From Phytohabitans sp036906915 (lineage in GTDB: Bacteria; Actinomycetota; Actinomycetes; Mycobacteriales; Micromonosporaceae): a stretch of 64,000 bases of DNA. Under the pieces are notes generated by a model, which saw only the letters and a list, made by a program, of their open reading frames with translations, did not search any database and was not told where the DNA came from. The number at the start of each line of letters is the position of its first letter. The first letter of the stretch is position 1. Below are positions 52,374 to 61,588 of this stretch, piece by piece. The DNA lies in contig NZ_JBAKHX010000025.1 in assembly GCF_036906915.1 (NCBI RefSeq), positions 31,537-95,536 of the forward strand, in the 5' to 3' direction. The position numbers were made by a program, and so were the translations under genes.

Positions 52374-52942
52374 CGCCGGAGGAGGTCGGGACGCGGCTCG
52401 CCGGGCAGGTAACGGACGGCGTAGCGACCGTATCGGGCGGTGGGCCGTACGCTCGCGGCACCGTCGACGTACCGCCGGACGCCTGGATCGCGGCGCTGAC
52501 CGCCGCCCGCGACGACGCCGACCTCGCGTGCGACTTCTTCGACTGGCTGTCGGCGGTCGACGAGCTCGACGCCGGGTTCGCGATCGTGGCGCACCTGTGG
52601 TCGACGAGCTGGCGGCACGGCGTGCTGGTCCGCACGGTCGTGCCGCGCAACGAGCCCGCCGTCCAGTCGGTCGTGTCGATCTACCCGGGCGCCGCGTGGC
52701 ACGAGCGGGAGACCCACGAGATGTTCGGGATCGACTTCGCCGGGCACCCAGGTCTCGCGCCGCTGCTGCTGCCGCCCGAGTTCGAGGGGCACCCGCTGCG
52801 CAAGGAGTTCGTGCTCGCGTCCCGGGTGGCCAAGGCGTGGCCGGGCGCGAAGGAGCCGGGCGAGTCGGGTCACGGCGGCGGCAAGCGCGCACCCATGCGG
52901 CCGCCTGGTGTGCCGGCACCCGGTGAATGGGGGCCGGCCTAA
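52370..52942 (+). CDS. nuoC: NADH-quinone oxidoreductase subunit C
   Basis: 190 residues from ATG 52370. The 30-kDa-subunit signature is clear: HERETHEMFGIDFAGHPGL, then LLLPPEFEGHPLRKEF. It is a hydrophilic connecting-arm subunit. The C-terminus is Gly/Pro-rich. The stop overlaps the nuoH start (TAATG), so nuoD, which normally comes between, is absent. The start lies at the right edge of repeat copy A. Confidence 0.93.
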   Translation: MTPEEVGTRLAGQVTDGVATVSGGGPYARGTVDVPPDAWIAALTAARDDADLACDFFDWLSAVDELDAGFAIVAHLWSTSWRHGVLVRTVVPRNEPAVQSVVSIYPGAAWHERETHEMFGIDFAGHPGLAPLLLPPEFEGHPLRKEFVLASRVAKAWPGAKEPGESGHGGGKRAPMRPPGVPAPGEWGPA

Positions 52943-53904
52943 TGCCGCTGTGGCTGGAGCTCACCATCCGGGTCGGCGGTGTGGTGGTCGCCTTCCTGAC
53001 CCTGCCCCTGATCGTCGGCCAGGCCGAGCACAAGGTGATGGCGCACATGCAGGGCCGGCTCGGCCCCATGTACGCGGGCGCGTTCCACGGCTGGGCCCAG
53101 CTCATCGCCGACGGCGTCAAGTTCGTGCAGAAGGAAGACGTCACCCCGCGCGCCGCCGACCGGCCGGTGTTCCGGTTGGCGCCGCTCGTCGCGCTCGTGC
53201 CCTACCTGCTGGTGCTGCTGGTCATCCCGCTCGGCCCCGGTGACCTGGTCGGGCAGGCGCTCGACATCGGCCTGTTCTTCGCGCTCGCCGTCGTAGGCGT
53301 CGGCGTCGTGGCGGTACTGATGTCCGGCTGGGCCTCGGCCAACAAGTACAGCCTGCTCGGCGGGCTGCGGGCGGCCGCGCAGCTGCTCGGATACGAGCTG
53401 CCGTTGGTGCTCGCCGCGGCCAGCATCGCGATGGCGGCGGGCACCCTGTCGCTGCCCGGCATCGTCGAGGCGTGGGAGCCGTGGTGGCTGCTGTGGCAGG
53501 CGCCCGCGCTCGCGGTCTTCTTCATCGCCGGCGTCGCCGAGATCCGGCGGCCGCCGTTCGACATGCCGATCGCCGACTCCGAGCTGGTCTTCGGATACAT
53601 GACCGAGTACACGGGACTGCGGTTCGCGTTCTTCCTCCTCGCCGAGTACGTCGGCATCGTGGTGATCGCCGCGCTGACGACCGTGCTGTTCCTGGGCGGC
53701 TGGCAGGGGCCGTTCGGCGACGACTATCTCGGCTGGCTGTGGACGCTCGTCAAGGTGTTCGCCGTGTCCTTCGTGATCATCTGGCTGCGCGTGTCGTACC
53801 CGCGGTTGCGCGAAGACCAGCTCCAGCGGCTGTGCTGGCTCGTCCTCGTGCCGGTCGCCCTGGCGCAGCTCGTGCTGACCGCCGCCGTCAAGATCGCGAT
53901 GTAG
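52942..53904 (+). CDS. nuoH: NADH-quinone oxidoreductase subunit H
   Basis: 320 residues, about 8 membrane helices. NuoH signatures EHKVMAHMQGRLGPMYAG and AGVAEIRRPPFDMPIADSELVFGYMTEYTG. It forms the quinone-channel part of complex I. The start overlaps the nuoC stop by one base. It is followed 4 bp later by a SnoaL-like gene rather than nuoI. Confidence 0.96.
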   Translation: MPLWLELTIRVGGVVVAFLTLPLIVGQAEHKVMAHMQGRLGPMYAGAFHGWAQLIADGVKFVQKEDVTPRAADRPVFRLAPLVALVPYLLVLLVIPLGPGDLVGQALDIGLFFALAVVGVGVVAVLMSGWASANKYSLLGGLRAAAQLLGYELPLVLAAASIAMAAGTLSLPGIVEAWEPWWLLWQAPALAVFFIAGVAEIRRPPFDMPIADSELVFGYMTEYTGLRFAFFLLAEYVGIVVIAALTTVLFLGGWQGPFGDDYLGWLWTLVKVFAVSFVIIWLRVSYPRLREDQLQRLCWLVLVPVALAQLVLTAAVKIAM

Positions 53905-53908
53905 CGCG

Positions 53909-54313
53909 GTGGAATCCGCGGTGCGGCGCTTCGTCGCCGACGTCTGGAACGGCGCCCGGGAAGAGTCGGTGTACGAGCTGGTGGCGCCGGACTGCCCCGG
54001 GCTGGGCACGACCGGGCCGGACGGCGTGCTGGCCTGGCACCGCGACCGGCGGGCGGCGTTTCCCGACCTTCGCTACAAGATCGTCGACCTGGTGGTGCAG
54101 GACCAGAGGGCGGCCGTGCACTGGCGGGCGGCGGGCACCCAACTCGGCCAGTTCGGCCCCGTGCCGCCGACCGGCACCGTGGTCTCCTACTCGGGCGCGA
54201 CGTTCCTGCGCTTCGACGCCACCGGCAAGATCATCGACGTGTGGAGCGTCAACGAACTCTTCCAAGTCCTCCAGCAACTGGGCGTCGACTTCACCCCGCC
54301 GCCCGGCGCATAG
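53909..54313 (+). CDS. SnoaL-like polyketide cyclase/ester cyclase family protein
   Basis: 134 residues. An NTF2-like/SnoaL fold by pattern: RRFVADVWNGAREESVYELVAPDC at the N-terminus, AFPDLRYKIVDLVVQDQRAAVHWRAAGTQ in the middle and LRFDATGKIIDVWSVNE near the end. The family includes cyclases and many non-enzymatic binding proteins. Its place inside the nuo operon, 4 bp after nuoH, is unexpected. It probably rides on the same transcript; its role is unknown. Confidence 0.82.
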   Translation: MESAVRRFVADVWNGAREESVYELVAPDCPGLGTTGPDGVLAWHRDRRAAFPDLRYKIVDLVVQDQRAAVHWRAAGTQLGQFGPVPPTGTVVSYSGATFLRFDATGKIIDVWSVNELFQVLQQLGVDFTPPPGA

Positions 54314-54360
54314 TCACGGGGTGCTCGCGCCCCAACGGCCGAGGGGGCAGGATATGCGGC

Positions 54361-54870
54361 ATGGGCGTGCCTGGCGAGGGGTTGGCGAAGGGGCTGGCGG
54401 TCACCCTCAAGACGATGACCCGCCGGTCGCACACACAGCAGTACCCGGACGTCGAGCCTGACCTGCCGCCCCGATCCCGGGGCGTGATCGCGCTGCTCGA
54501 AGAGAACTGCACGGTCTGCATGCTGTGCGCCCGCGAGTGCCCCGACTGGTGCATCTACATCGACTCGCACAAGGAAGAGGTGGTTGTGCCCGGCGCGGCC
54601 CGGGCTCGGCAGCGCAACGTCCTCGACCGCTTCGACATCGACTTCTCGCTGTGCATGTACTGCGGCATCTGCATCGAGGCGTGCCCGTTCGACGCCCTGT
54701 ACTGGACGCCCGAGTTCGAGTACGCCGAGTACGACATCCGCGACCTGCTGCACGACAAGAGCCGCCTCGGCGAGTGGATGGCCACCGTGCCGCCGCCACC
54801 ACCGCACGACCCCAACGGCGAGCCCTCCAAGGAGGAGACGGCCGCCGTCAAGAAGGCGGCACCGAGGTGA
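54361..54870 (+). CDS. nuoI: NADH-quinone oxidoreductase subunit I
   Basis: 169 residues from ATG 54361. Two 4Fe-4S ferredoxin motifs: CTVCMLCARECP and CMYCGICIEACPFDAL (clusters N6a/N6b). It carries electrons through the connecting arm. The C-terminus is Lys/Pro-rich. It overlaps nuoJ by GTGA. Confidence 0.95.
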   Translation: MGVPGEGLAKGLAVTLKTMTRRSHTQQYPDVEPDLPPRSRGVIALLEENCTVCMLCARECPDWCIYIDSHKEEVVVPGAARARQRNVLDRFDIDFSLCMYCGICIEACPFDALYWTPEFEYAEYDIRDLLHDKSRLGEWMATVPPPPPHDPNGEPSKEETAAVKKAAPR

Positions 54871-55370
54871 CCGCCGCTGACGTGTTGCTGCTCGGGCTCG
54901 GGGCCGTGGCGGTGGGCTCAGGGCTGCTCGTGGTCACCACGAAGCATCTGGTGCGCGCCGGCCTGTACCTGGTGGTCTGCCTGGGGGCGGTGGCCGGCCT
55001 GTACCTGGTGCTGACCGCCGAGCTGGTCGCCTGGGTGCAGGTGCTGATCTACGTTGGCGCGGTTGTGGTGCTGCTGCTCTTCGCGGTGATGCTGACCCGG
55101 GCGCCCATCGGCGCGTCCGACGATCTCGACCGTCCCGGCTGGCCGGCGTTCCTGGTCGGGGGCGGCGCGGGGCTGGGCCTGGCGGCACTGCTGATCGACG
55201 CGTTCCGGTGGACGAAGGTCGACCTGCCCGAGGCGGGCACCGCCGAGCGGCTGGGCACCGAGATCTTCCGCTCCTGGGTGCTGCCGTTCGAAGTGCTGTC
55301 GGTGCTGCTCCTGGCCGCTCTGGTGGGCGCGATCGTGGTGTCCCGCCCGGACATCGGGGCGAAGGAATGA
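54867..55370 (+). CDS. nuoJ: NADH-quinone oxidoreductase subunit J
   Basis: 167 residues from GTG 54867, five predicted membrane helices. The segment LVAWVQVLIYVGAVVVLLLFAVML is the NuoJ signature (pi-bulge helix). The start overlaps the nuoI stop and the end overlaps nuoK by ATGA. Confidence 0.93.
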   Translation: MTAADVLLLGLGAVAVGSGLLVVTTKHLVRAGLYLVVCLGAVAGLYLVLTAELVAWVQVLIYVGAVVVLLLFAVMLTRAPIGASDDLDRPGWPAFLVGGGAGLGLAALLIDAFRWTKVDLPEAGTAERLGTEIFRSWVLPFEVLSVLLLAALVGAIVVSRPDIGAKE

Positions 55371-55681
55371 GGCCCGTCATCCCGTACGTCACCGCCGCGC
55401 TGCTGTTCGGTCTCGGCGTGTACGGCGTACTCCGCCGCCGCAACGCCGTGCTGGTGCTGATGTCGGTCGAGCTGATGCTCAACGCCGTCAACCTGATCCT
55501 GGTCACCGCCGACACGACGGTCCGGGCAGCGCTGCCGCAGACCGGGCAGGTGTTCGCGCTCTTCGTGATCGTGATCGCGGCGGCCGAGGTTGGTGTTGGA
55601 CTGGCGATCGTGCTCCAGCTCTACCGCCTGCGGGCAACCGTCGCGGTCGACGAGGTGCCCCTCGAAAGGGTCGACGCGTGA
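55367..55681 (+). CDS. nuoK: NADH-quinone oxidoreductase subunit K
   Basis: 104 residues, three membrane helices. It has the NuoK pattern SVELMLNAVNLILV and FVIVIAAAEVGVGLAIVLQLYR with the two conserved membrane Glu residues. Overlaps nuoJ (ATGA) and nuoL (GTGA). Confidence 0.95.
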   Translation: MRPVIPYVTAALLFGLGVYGVLRRRNAVLVLMSVELMLNAVNLILVTADTTVRAALPQTGQVFALFVIVIAAAEVGVGLAIVLQLYRLRATVAVDEVPLERVDA

Positions 55682-57453
55682 GTGCCGCCGGGTTCGCGCT
55701 GCCGGCTGTGCCGTTCGCCGTCGCGCTGATCGGTCTCCTGCTGCCCCTGCAGGCCCGTGCGGTCGCGGCCGCCCTCGCGGTGGCCGGTGCGGCGGCGGCG
55801 CTCGGGCTGGCGATCTGGGTGCTGGCCGCTGTGGGCGACGGGCATGAGAGCAGCCGGGAGTGGGTCGACTTCGGGGGGCTCACCGTGACGCTCGGCGTCC
55901 GCCTCGACCAGGCGTCCGCGCTGGTGGCGGTCGCGGTAGGTGTGGTGGCGCTGGCGGTACAGGTCTACTCGATCACGTACCTGCACGACGACGACCGGTA
56001 CGTCCCCTATGCGGCCCAGGTCAGCCTCTTCACCGCGGCGATGCTGCTCGTCGTCGTGGCCGGCGACCTGATGATGTTGATGGTCGGCTGGGAGGTCATG
56101 GGCATCTGCTCGTACCTGCTCATCGGCCACGACCGGCGCCTGCCCGAGGCGCCCGCGGCGGCGGTCAAGGCGTTCCTGGTCACCCGGGTCGGCGACGTCG
56201 GGTTCCTGATCGGCATCGCAGTGCTCGGCGTCTCGGCCGGCAGCTTCCGCATCGCCGACGTGCTGGCCGCCGACCTGAGCGGCACTACCGTGACGGTCTC
56301 CTGCTTGCTGCTGCTCGCCGGTGTCGCGGGCAAGAGCGCCCAGTTCCCCCTGCACACGTGGCTGCCCGACGCGATGGCCGGCCCGACGCCGATCTCCGCG
56401 CTCATCCACGCGGCCACGATGGTGGCGGCCGGCATCTACGTGGTCGTCCGGCTGTACCCGCTGTTCCTTGAGTCGGGCGCGGCGCTCGCCGTGCTCGGCG
56501 TGATGGCCGCGGTCACGCTGCTGATCGGCGCGTTGACGGCCACCGCGCAAGACGACATCAAGCGGGTGCTGGCCTGGTCGACGGTCTCGCAGATCGGATA
56601 CATGGCCGGCGCGCTCGCGGTCGGTTCCACCTCGGCGGCGCTGTTCCACCTGCTGACGCACGCCGCTTTCAAGGCGCTGCTCTTCCTCGCGGCCGGCTGT
56701 GTGATCCACGCCGTCGGCAGCAACCTGATGTCCGCGATGGGCGGGCTGCGGCGCGACATGCCGGTGACGTTCTGGTCGTTCGCGATCGGGCTCGGTGCGC
56801 TGGCGGGGCTGCCGCCGCTCGCCGGCTTCTGGAGTAAGGAAGGGATCATCGCGGTCGCGCGGCACCCCGAGGGCCCGGCGCCGGCGTGGGTGGGCTGGTT
56901 GGTGCTGATCGCCGCCCTGGTCGGCGTGGCGGTCACCGCCTGGTACGCGACCCGCCTGCTCCGCCGCACCTTTCTCGGCACCCGCGCGGCGGCCGGCACC
57001 CCGCACGACCCGCCGCCGCTCATGCGCTGGCCGGTCGTGCTGCTGGCCGTGCCGAGCGCCCTTCTCGGCCTCGCGGCCTTCCTGCCGGCCTTCCGCGACG
57101 CGCTCGGCCTCGACGACGTGCACATCGACGCGTGGCTGCTGCTGCCGATCGCACTCCTCGCGCTCGGTGTCGCGCTCGGCTGGCGCGACCTGCCCGCAGT
57201 CCCGGCCTTCGCCCGCGCGTTCTGGCTCGACGAGGTCCAGCACGCCCTGGTGGTACGCCCGACACGTGCCCTCGCCGCGATGGTCCGCCGCGGCGACGAG
57301 TCCGGAGTGGACGGAGCGGTCGAGGGCACCGCGACCGGCACGGTGACCCTGGCTCGGCGGGTGGCCGGTGCCCACAGGTCCGCACTTCCGAGGGCCGCGA
57401 CCGCGGTCCTCGCGGCCGCTGTCCTCCTCGCGGCGGTAGGAGCCTTCCTATGA
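55678..57453 (+). CDS. nuoL: NADH-quinone oxidoreductase subunit L
   Basis: 591 residues, about 15-16 membrane helices. Antiporter-like motifs include YMGWE-type GWEVMGICSYLLIG, KSAQFPLHTWLPDAMAGPTPISALIHAATMVAAG and HAAFKALLFL. It is a proton-pumping subunit with a lateral helix. GTG start overlaps nuoK. ATGA overlap with nuoM. Confidence 0.96.
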   Translation: MSAAGFALPAVPFAVALIGLLLPLQARAVAAALAVAGAAAALGLAIWVLAAVGDGHESSREWVDFGGLTVTLGVRLDQASALVAVAVGVVALAVQVYSITYLHDDDRYVPYAAQVSLFTAAMLLVVVAGDLMMLMVGWEVMGICSYLLIGHDRRLPEAPAAAVKAFLVTRVGDVGFLIGIAVLGVSAGSFRIADVLAADLSGTTVTVSCLLLLAGVAGKSAQFPLHTWLPDAMAGPTPISALIHAATMVAAGIYVVVRLYPLFLESGAALAVLGVMAAVTLLIGALTATAQDDIKRVLAWSTVSQIGYMAGALAVGSTSAALFHLLTHAAFKALLFLAAGCVIHAVGSNLMSAMGGLRRDMPVTFWSFAIGLGALAGLPPLAGFWSKEGIIAVARHPEGPAPAWVGWLVLIAALVGVAVTAWYATRLLRRTFLGTRAAAGTPHDPPPLMRWPVVLLAVPSALLGLAAFLPAFRDALGLDDVHIDAWLLLPIALLALGVALGWRDLPAVPAFARAFWLDEVQHALVVRPTRALAAMVRRGDESGVDGAVEGTATGTVTLARRVAGAHRSALPRAATAVLAAAVLLAAVGAFL

Positions 57454-58925
57454 ACGCGCTGCTCATCGTGGTGCTCGCCGTGCCGGCGGTCGGAGCGGCG
57501 GCGGCGGCGTTGCTGCCCGACCGCATCGGGCGGATCGCCGGCACCATCGCGGCGGGCGGTGCGCTCATCGCCAGCGTGCCGCTGTACCGGAACTCGTGGT
57601 TCTCGTACGGGCCGGCCGCGGTGCGGCCCTGGCACGAGGTCGACTACGCCTGGGTGCCGGCGCTCAACCTGCACTTCCACCTCGGCGTCGACGGCGTCTC
57701 GTATCCCCTGATCGTGCTCACCGCTCTGCTCACGCTGCTGTGCTGCGGCTTCACGCTGTGGCGTACCCCCGACCCGGGCCGCGGCGGCACCCTCGTCGCG
57801 CTGCTGCTGGTGATCGAGGTCGGCATCCTGGGCACGTTCCTGGCGCTCGACCTGGTGCTCTTCTTCGTGTTCTTCGAGGTCGTGCTCCTGCCGATGTATG
57901 CGGTGATCGCCGTCTGGGGTGACCGCGACCGGGCGCACGCGGCGCGCAAGTTCGTGCTCTACACGCTCTTCGGCTCGGTGTTGCTGCTGGTGGGCGTGTT
58001 CACGGTGGTCGCGAGCGCCGGCACCGCCGACATCGTCGCCCTGACCGGCGGCGGGGAGCTGTCGCGCACCACGCAGCTCGTGGCGTTCACGCTGCTGGCG
58101 GTCGGGTTCGCGGTGAAGAGTCCACTGTGGCCGCTGCACACTTGGCTCCCCGACGCGCACACGCAGGCGCCCACGGTCGGCAGCGTGATCCTGGCGGGCG
58201 TGCTGCTGAAGATGGGCACGTACGGGCTGATCCGGGTCGCGGTCGGCGTGACGCCCGAGGGCGCACGCTGGGCCGCGCCGGTGCTCGGGATGCTGGCGGT
58301 CGCCGCGATCGTGATCGGCTCGCTGGTCTGCCTGGCCCAGACCGAGCTGAAGCGCCTCATCGCGTACTCCAGCGTCGGCCATATGGGGTTCGTGCTGCTC
58401 GGCGTCGCCACGCTGACCGCCACCGGCATCCAGGCCGCCCTCATCGGCAACGTCGCGCACGGCATCATCACTGGCCTGCTCTTCTTCCTGGCCGGCGCCA
58501 TCAAAGAACGCGCGCACACCGGTGATCTCGCGCAGCTCGGTGGCCTCCGCGAGACCGCGCCCCGGCTGGCGGGCGTGCTCGGCTTCGCGGCGATCGCGTC
58601 GCTGGGCCTGCCGGGGCTGGCCGGGTTCTGGGGTGAGGCGTTCGCCGTGGTCGCCGCGATCGACCGGGGTGGACCACTGTGGACGACGCTCGGCGTGGTG
58701 GCCGCCGTCGGCGGCGCGCTGACCGCCGCGTACTTCCTGCGCCTGCTCCGCCGCGTCACCCACGGCCCGGCTGTGGGGTCTCTCGTGCCGCCAAGCCTGG
58801 CGCCGGTCGAGGTGGCCGCCTGGGCACCGCTCGTGGTGCTCGCGCTCGCCGTGGGCCTGGTGCCCGGCCTCGTGCTCGGAATGGCGGACGGCCCCGTGCA
58901 AGCCCTCCTGGAGGCGCTGCCATGA
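57450..58925 (+). CDS. nuoM: NADH-quinone oxidoreductase subunit M
   Basis: 491 residues, about 14 membrane helices. Motifs: FFVFFEVVLLPMYAVI, KSPLWPLHTWLPDAHTQAPTVGSVILAGVLLKMG, and HGIITGLLFFL. A proton-pumping antiporter-like subunit. The start overlaps nuoL (ATGA). The stop TGA is part of the CATGA at the left edge of repeat copy B, which separates it from nuoN. Confidence 0.96.
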   Translation: MNALLIVVLAVPAVGAAAAALLPDRIGRIAGTIAAGGALIASVPLYRNSWFSYGPAAVRPWHEVDYAWVPALNLHFHLGVDGVSYPLIVLTALLTLLCCGFTLWRTPDPGRGGTLVALLLVIEVGILGTFLALDLVLFFVFFEVVLLPMYAVIAVWGDRDRAHAARKFVLYTLFGSVLLLVGVFTVVASAGTADIVALTGGGELSRTTQLVAFTLLAVGFAVKSPLWPLHTWLPDAHTQAPTVGSVILAGVLLKMGTYGLIRVAVGVTPEGARWAAPVLGMLAVAAIVIGSLVCLAQTELKRLIAYSSVGHMGFVLLGVATLTATGIQAALIGNVAHGIITGLLFFLAGAIKERAHTGDLAQLGGLRETAPRLAGVLGFAAIASLGLPGLAGFWGEAFAVVAAIDRGGPLWTTLGVVAAVGGALTAAYFLRLLRRVTHGPAVGSLVPPSLAPVEVAAWAPLVVLALAVGLVPGLVLGMADGPVQALLEALP

Positions 58926-59161
58926 TGCCGCAATCCTGCGCTCGCCTCCGCTCGCGGGGGCCATGCGCCCCGAAGCCTCCCGGTAGCCGCCAGTCGCTTC
59001 GGTCGCTGCAACTCTGGCCCTCGCTCCGCGAGGGCGGCTCGGGCCTCCCGGTAGCCGCCAGTCGCTCTGGTCGCTTCGCTCCCTACGCTTCGTGGCGGCG
59101 GCGAGCGGCGCGTCCTTACAGTTCCCTTCGCTTTGTGGCGGCTGCGGGAGGCGGCGCATGA
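58921..59161. repeat. ~240-bp repeat element, copy B, between nuoM and nuoN
   Basis: Flanked by CATGA at 58921-58925 (nuoM stop) and at 59157-59161 (nuoN start). It aligns end to end with copy A at 52124-52373 with a few small indels. The internal TAGCCGCCAGTCGCT block occurs twice. All other junctions from nuoI to nuoM are 4-bp overlaps, so this looks like an insertion into what was an ATGA overlap. Confidence 0.85.
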
Positions 59162-60591
59162 CCCAATCCGTCGACCACGTCGCGCTGCTACCGGTATATC
59201 TGGCGGCTGGCACGGCGGTACTCGCGCTGCTGGCGGACTTGTTCGTAGGGCGACGCGGGGTCGTGTTCGCGGCGGCGACCCTGGGCGCGGCCGCGACCGC
59301 CGTGGGCGCCGTGCTGGTGGGCCGGGGTGGCGACCGGGCCACGTTCTGCGCGGGCGACGCGTGCTCGTTCCTTTCGACGGACCGGTCGGCGCTCGTTGCC
59401 GTCCTGTTCGCGCTGCTCACGCTCGGTGTGCTGGGCATCTCCGCCGCGACCCGCGACGTCCCGCCGGGGGAGTACGCCTTCCTGCTGGCCTGCTCGATGA
59501 CCGGCGGCGTGGTGCTCGGCTCGGCCGGCGACCTGATCACGTTGATCGTGGCGCTGGAGACCCTGACCCTGCCGCTCTACGTGCTGGTGGGCCTGCGGCG
59601 GCGCACCGTGGCGAGCGCCGAGGGCGCCGTCACCTTCTTCGTGGTGAGCGTCGTGGCGACCGCCGTGACGCTGCTCGGCGCCGCCCTGCTCTACGCGGTC
59701 GCCGGCCGGGTGCACTTCACCGCGCTGGCGGCCGGCGACCTGCCCGACGCCCCGCTCACCAGCGTGGCGGTGGTGCTCGTGCTGGCCGGGCTCGCGTTCA
59801 AGGTGGCGGCGGTGCCGTTCCACGCGTGGGCCCCCGCCGCGTACGACGGCGCCCCGGTCCCCATCGCCGCCTACCTGTCGACGGCCTCGAAGCTTGGCGG
59901 CATCATCGCGATCCTGTACGCCGTGGTCGACGGGCTGCGTCCCGCGCTCGACAAGTCTGGCCCGGCTCTGGCGGTGCTCGCCGTGCTGACCATGACCGTC
60001 GGCAACCTGGTCGCGCTCCGGCAGACCCGCATGGTGCGGCTGCTGGCCTGGTCGTCGGTGGCGCAGGCCGGATACATCCTGGCGCCGCTGGGCGCGTTCA
60101 TGCTGGCCGACGGCCGGGCCGAGCTGGCCACGGCGGTCGCCGCGACGCTCGCGTACACCGCCTTCTACGTCGTCCTGGAGCTGGCCGCCTTCGGCGCGGT
60201 GGTCGCGCTGCGACCGGGCGAGGACGGCGGGACGCTTGAGGAGTATCGCGGCGCCGCCCGGCAGCGGCCCTGGGTGGGCGCGGCGCTGGTGCTCGCGCTC
60301 ATCGGCCTCGCCGGGCTGCCGCCCGGCTTGGCCGGCCTTTTCGCGAAGGTCGCGGTCGTGCGGTCGCTGCTCGAAGGCGGTGCCGGCTGGCTCGCCGTCG
60401 TCGTCGCACTCAACGCGGTGGTCGGTCTGGCCTATTATGTACGCGTTTCCGCACTCCTGTACGCCCCCATGGCGCGTCCCGCTCCGGCTCGCGTGCCGTG
60501 GCTGGTCGCCACCACGCTAGGCGCCGTCACGTTGATCGCCATCGTGATCGGGTTCGCTCCCCAGCTGGTGCTCGACGCCGTTAACAGCTAA
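59158..60591 (+). CDS. nuoN: NADH-quinone oxidoreductase subunit N
   Basis: 477 residues from ATG 59158, about 14 membrane helices. Motifs FKVAAVPFHAWAPAAYDGAPVPIAAYLSTASKLGG and the C-terminal LAGLPPGLAGLFAKVAV. It is the third antiporter-like subunit and the last gene of the set. The start context is provided by the right edge of repeat copy B. Confidence 0.95.
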   Translation: MTQSVDHVALLPVYLAAGTAVLALLADLFVGRRGVVFAAATLGAAATAVGAVLVGRGGDRATFCAGDACSFLSTDRSALVAVLFALLTLGVLGISAATRDVPPGEYAFLLACSMTGGVVLGSAGDLITLIVALETLTLPLYVLVGLRRRTVASAEGAVTFFVVSVVATAVTLLGAALLYAVAGRVHFTALAAGDLPDAPLTSVAVVLVLAGLAFKVAAVPFHAWAPAAYDGAPVPIAAYLSTASKLGGIIAILYAVVDGLRPALDKSGPALAVLAVLTMTVGNLVALRQTRMVRLLAWSSVAQAGYILAPLGAFMLADGRAELATAVAATLAYTAFYVVLELAAFGAVVALRPGEDGGTLEEYRGAARQRPWVGAALVLALIGLAGLPPGLAGLFAKVAVVRSLLEGGAGWLAVVVALNAVVGLAYYVRVSALLYAPMARPAPARVPWLVATTLGAVTLIAIVIGFAPQLVLDAVNS

Positions 60592-60681
60592 CTCTCAGCT
60601 ACGCGCGGAAGATCAAAGGGGTATCCGGTTGTTTGAACGGGTACCGGAGCCTACAACGCTCCGCGTGCTGAAGGAGTGATC

Positions 60682-61557
60682 GTGCACAGCTTCCGCAACG
60701 GCCTCAAGACGGCCGCTCTACTCGGCCTGCTATCCGCATTCGTGCTGGCCGTCGGCTACTGGTTCGGCGGCAGCTCCGGCCTGGTCCTGGCGGCGTTCGT
60801 CGCGCTGGCCATGAACGGCATCAGCTACTTCTTCTCCGACAAGATCGCGCTCCGTTCGATGCGGGCGCGGCCGGTCAGCGAGGCTCAGTTCCCCGCGCTG
60901 TACCAAATGGTCCGTGAGCTGGCCACCGAGGCCGGGCAGCCGATGCCCCGCCTCTACATGAGCCCGACGATGCAGCCCAACGCGTTCGCCACCGGCCGCA
61001 ACCCGCGCAACGCCGCGGTCTGCGTGACCCAGGGCATCACCGACATCCTCGACTACCGCGAGCTGCGTGGTGTGATCGGCCACGAGCTGTCCCATGTGTA
61101 CAACCGGGACATCCTCATCTCGAGCGTGGCGGGCGCGCTGGCGACCATCATCACGGTGATCGCGCACATGGCGATCTTCCTGCCGTTCGGCAGCAGCGAC
61201 GACGACGGCGTCAACCCGGCGGCCCTGCTGCTCATGCTGATCCTCGGCCCGCTGGCGGCCTCGGTGATCCAGATGGCGATCAGCCGGAGCCGCGAGTACC
61301 AGGCTGACGCGTCCGGCGCGGGCCTCACCCGCGACCCGCTCGCCCTGGCTTCAGCCCTCCGCAAGATCCACTATGGCACCCAGAAGCTGCCGCTCCCGGC
61401 GGAGGGCCAGCTCGCCAGCACCGCCCACCTGATGATCGCCAACCCCTTGAAGGGCGGCGGCATGGCAAGCCTCTTCTCCACCCACCCGCCCATGGCCGAG
61501 CGAGTCCGCCGCTTGGAGCAGATGGCAGCCCGGTCCGGCCCCGTCGAACACCAGTAA
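60682..61557 (+). CDS. htpX: HtpX membrane zinc protease
   Basis: 291 residues from GTG 60682, chosen because AAGGAG lies 5 nt upstream (GTG 60676 overlaps that site). M48 protease: zinc motif in GHELSHVYNRD and third ligand in SREYQADASG. Two N-terminal membrane helices and two more after the zinc motif. It degrades misfolded membrane proteins. Monocistronic, 90 bp after nuoN. Confidence 0.95.
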   Translation: MHSFRNGLKTAALLGLLSAFVLAVGYWFGGSSGLVLAAFVALAMNGISYFFSDKIALRSMRARPVSEAQFPALYQMVRELATEAGQPMPRLYMSPTMQPNAFATGRNPRNAAVCVTQGITDILDYRELRGVIGHELSHVYNRDILISSVAGALATIITVIAHMAIFLPFGSSDDDGVNPAALLLMLILGPLAASVIQMAISRSREYQADASGAGLTRDPLALASALRKIHYGTQKLPLPAEGQLASTAHLMIANPLKGGGMASLFSTHPPMAERVRRLEQMAARSGPVEHQ

Positions 61558-61588
61558 CTCGCTACACCCCCCGCCCCCTTCTCCGTCG

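Noticed and set aside
56436..59540. A minus-strand open frame of over 1000 codons
   Set aside because: It lies antisense to nuoL, nuoM and nuoN and has a composition typical of the opposite strand of GC-rich genes; no domain similarity.
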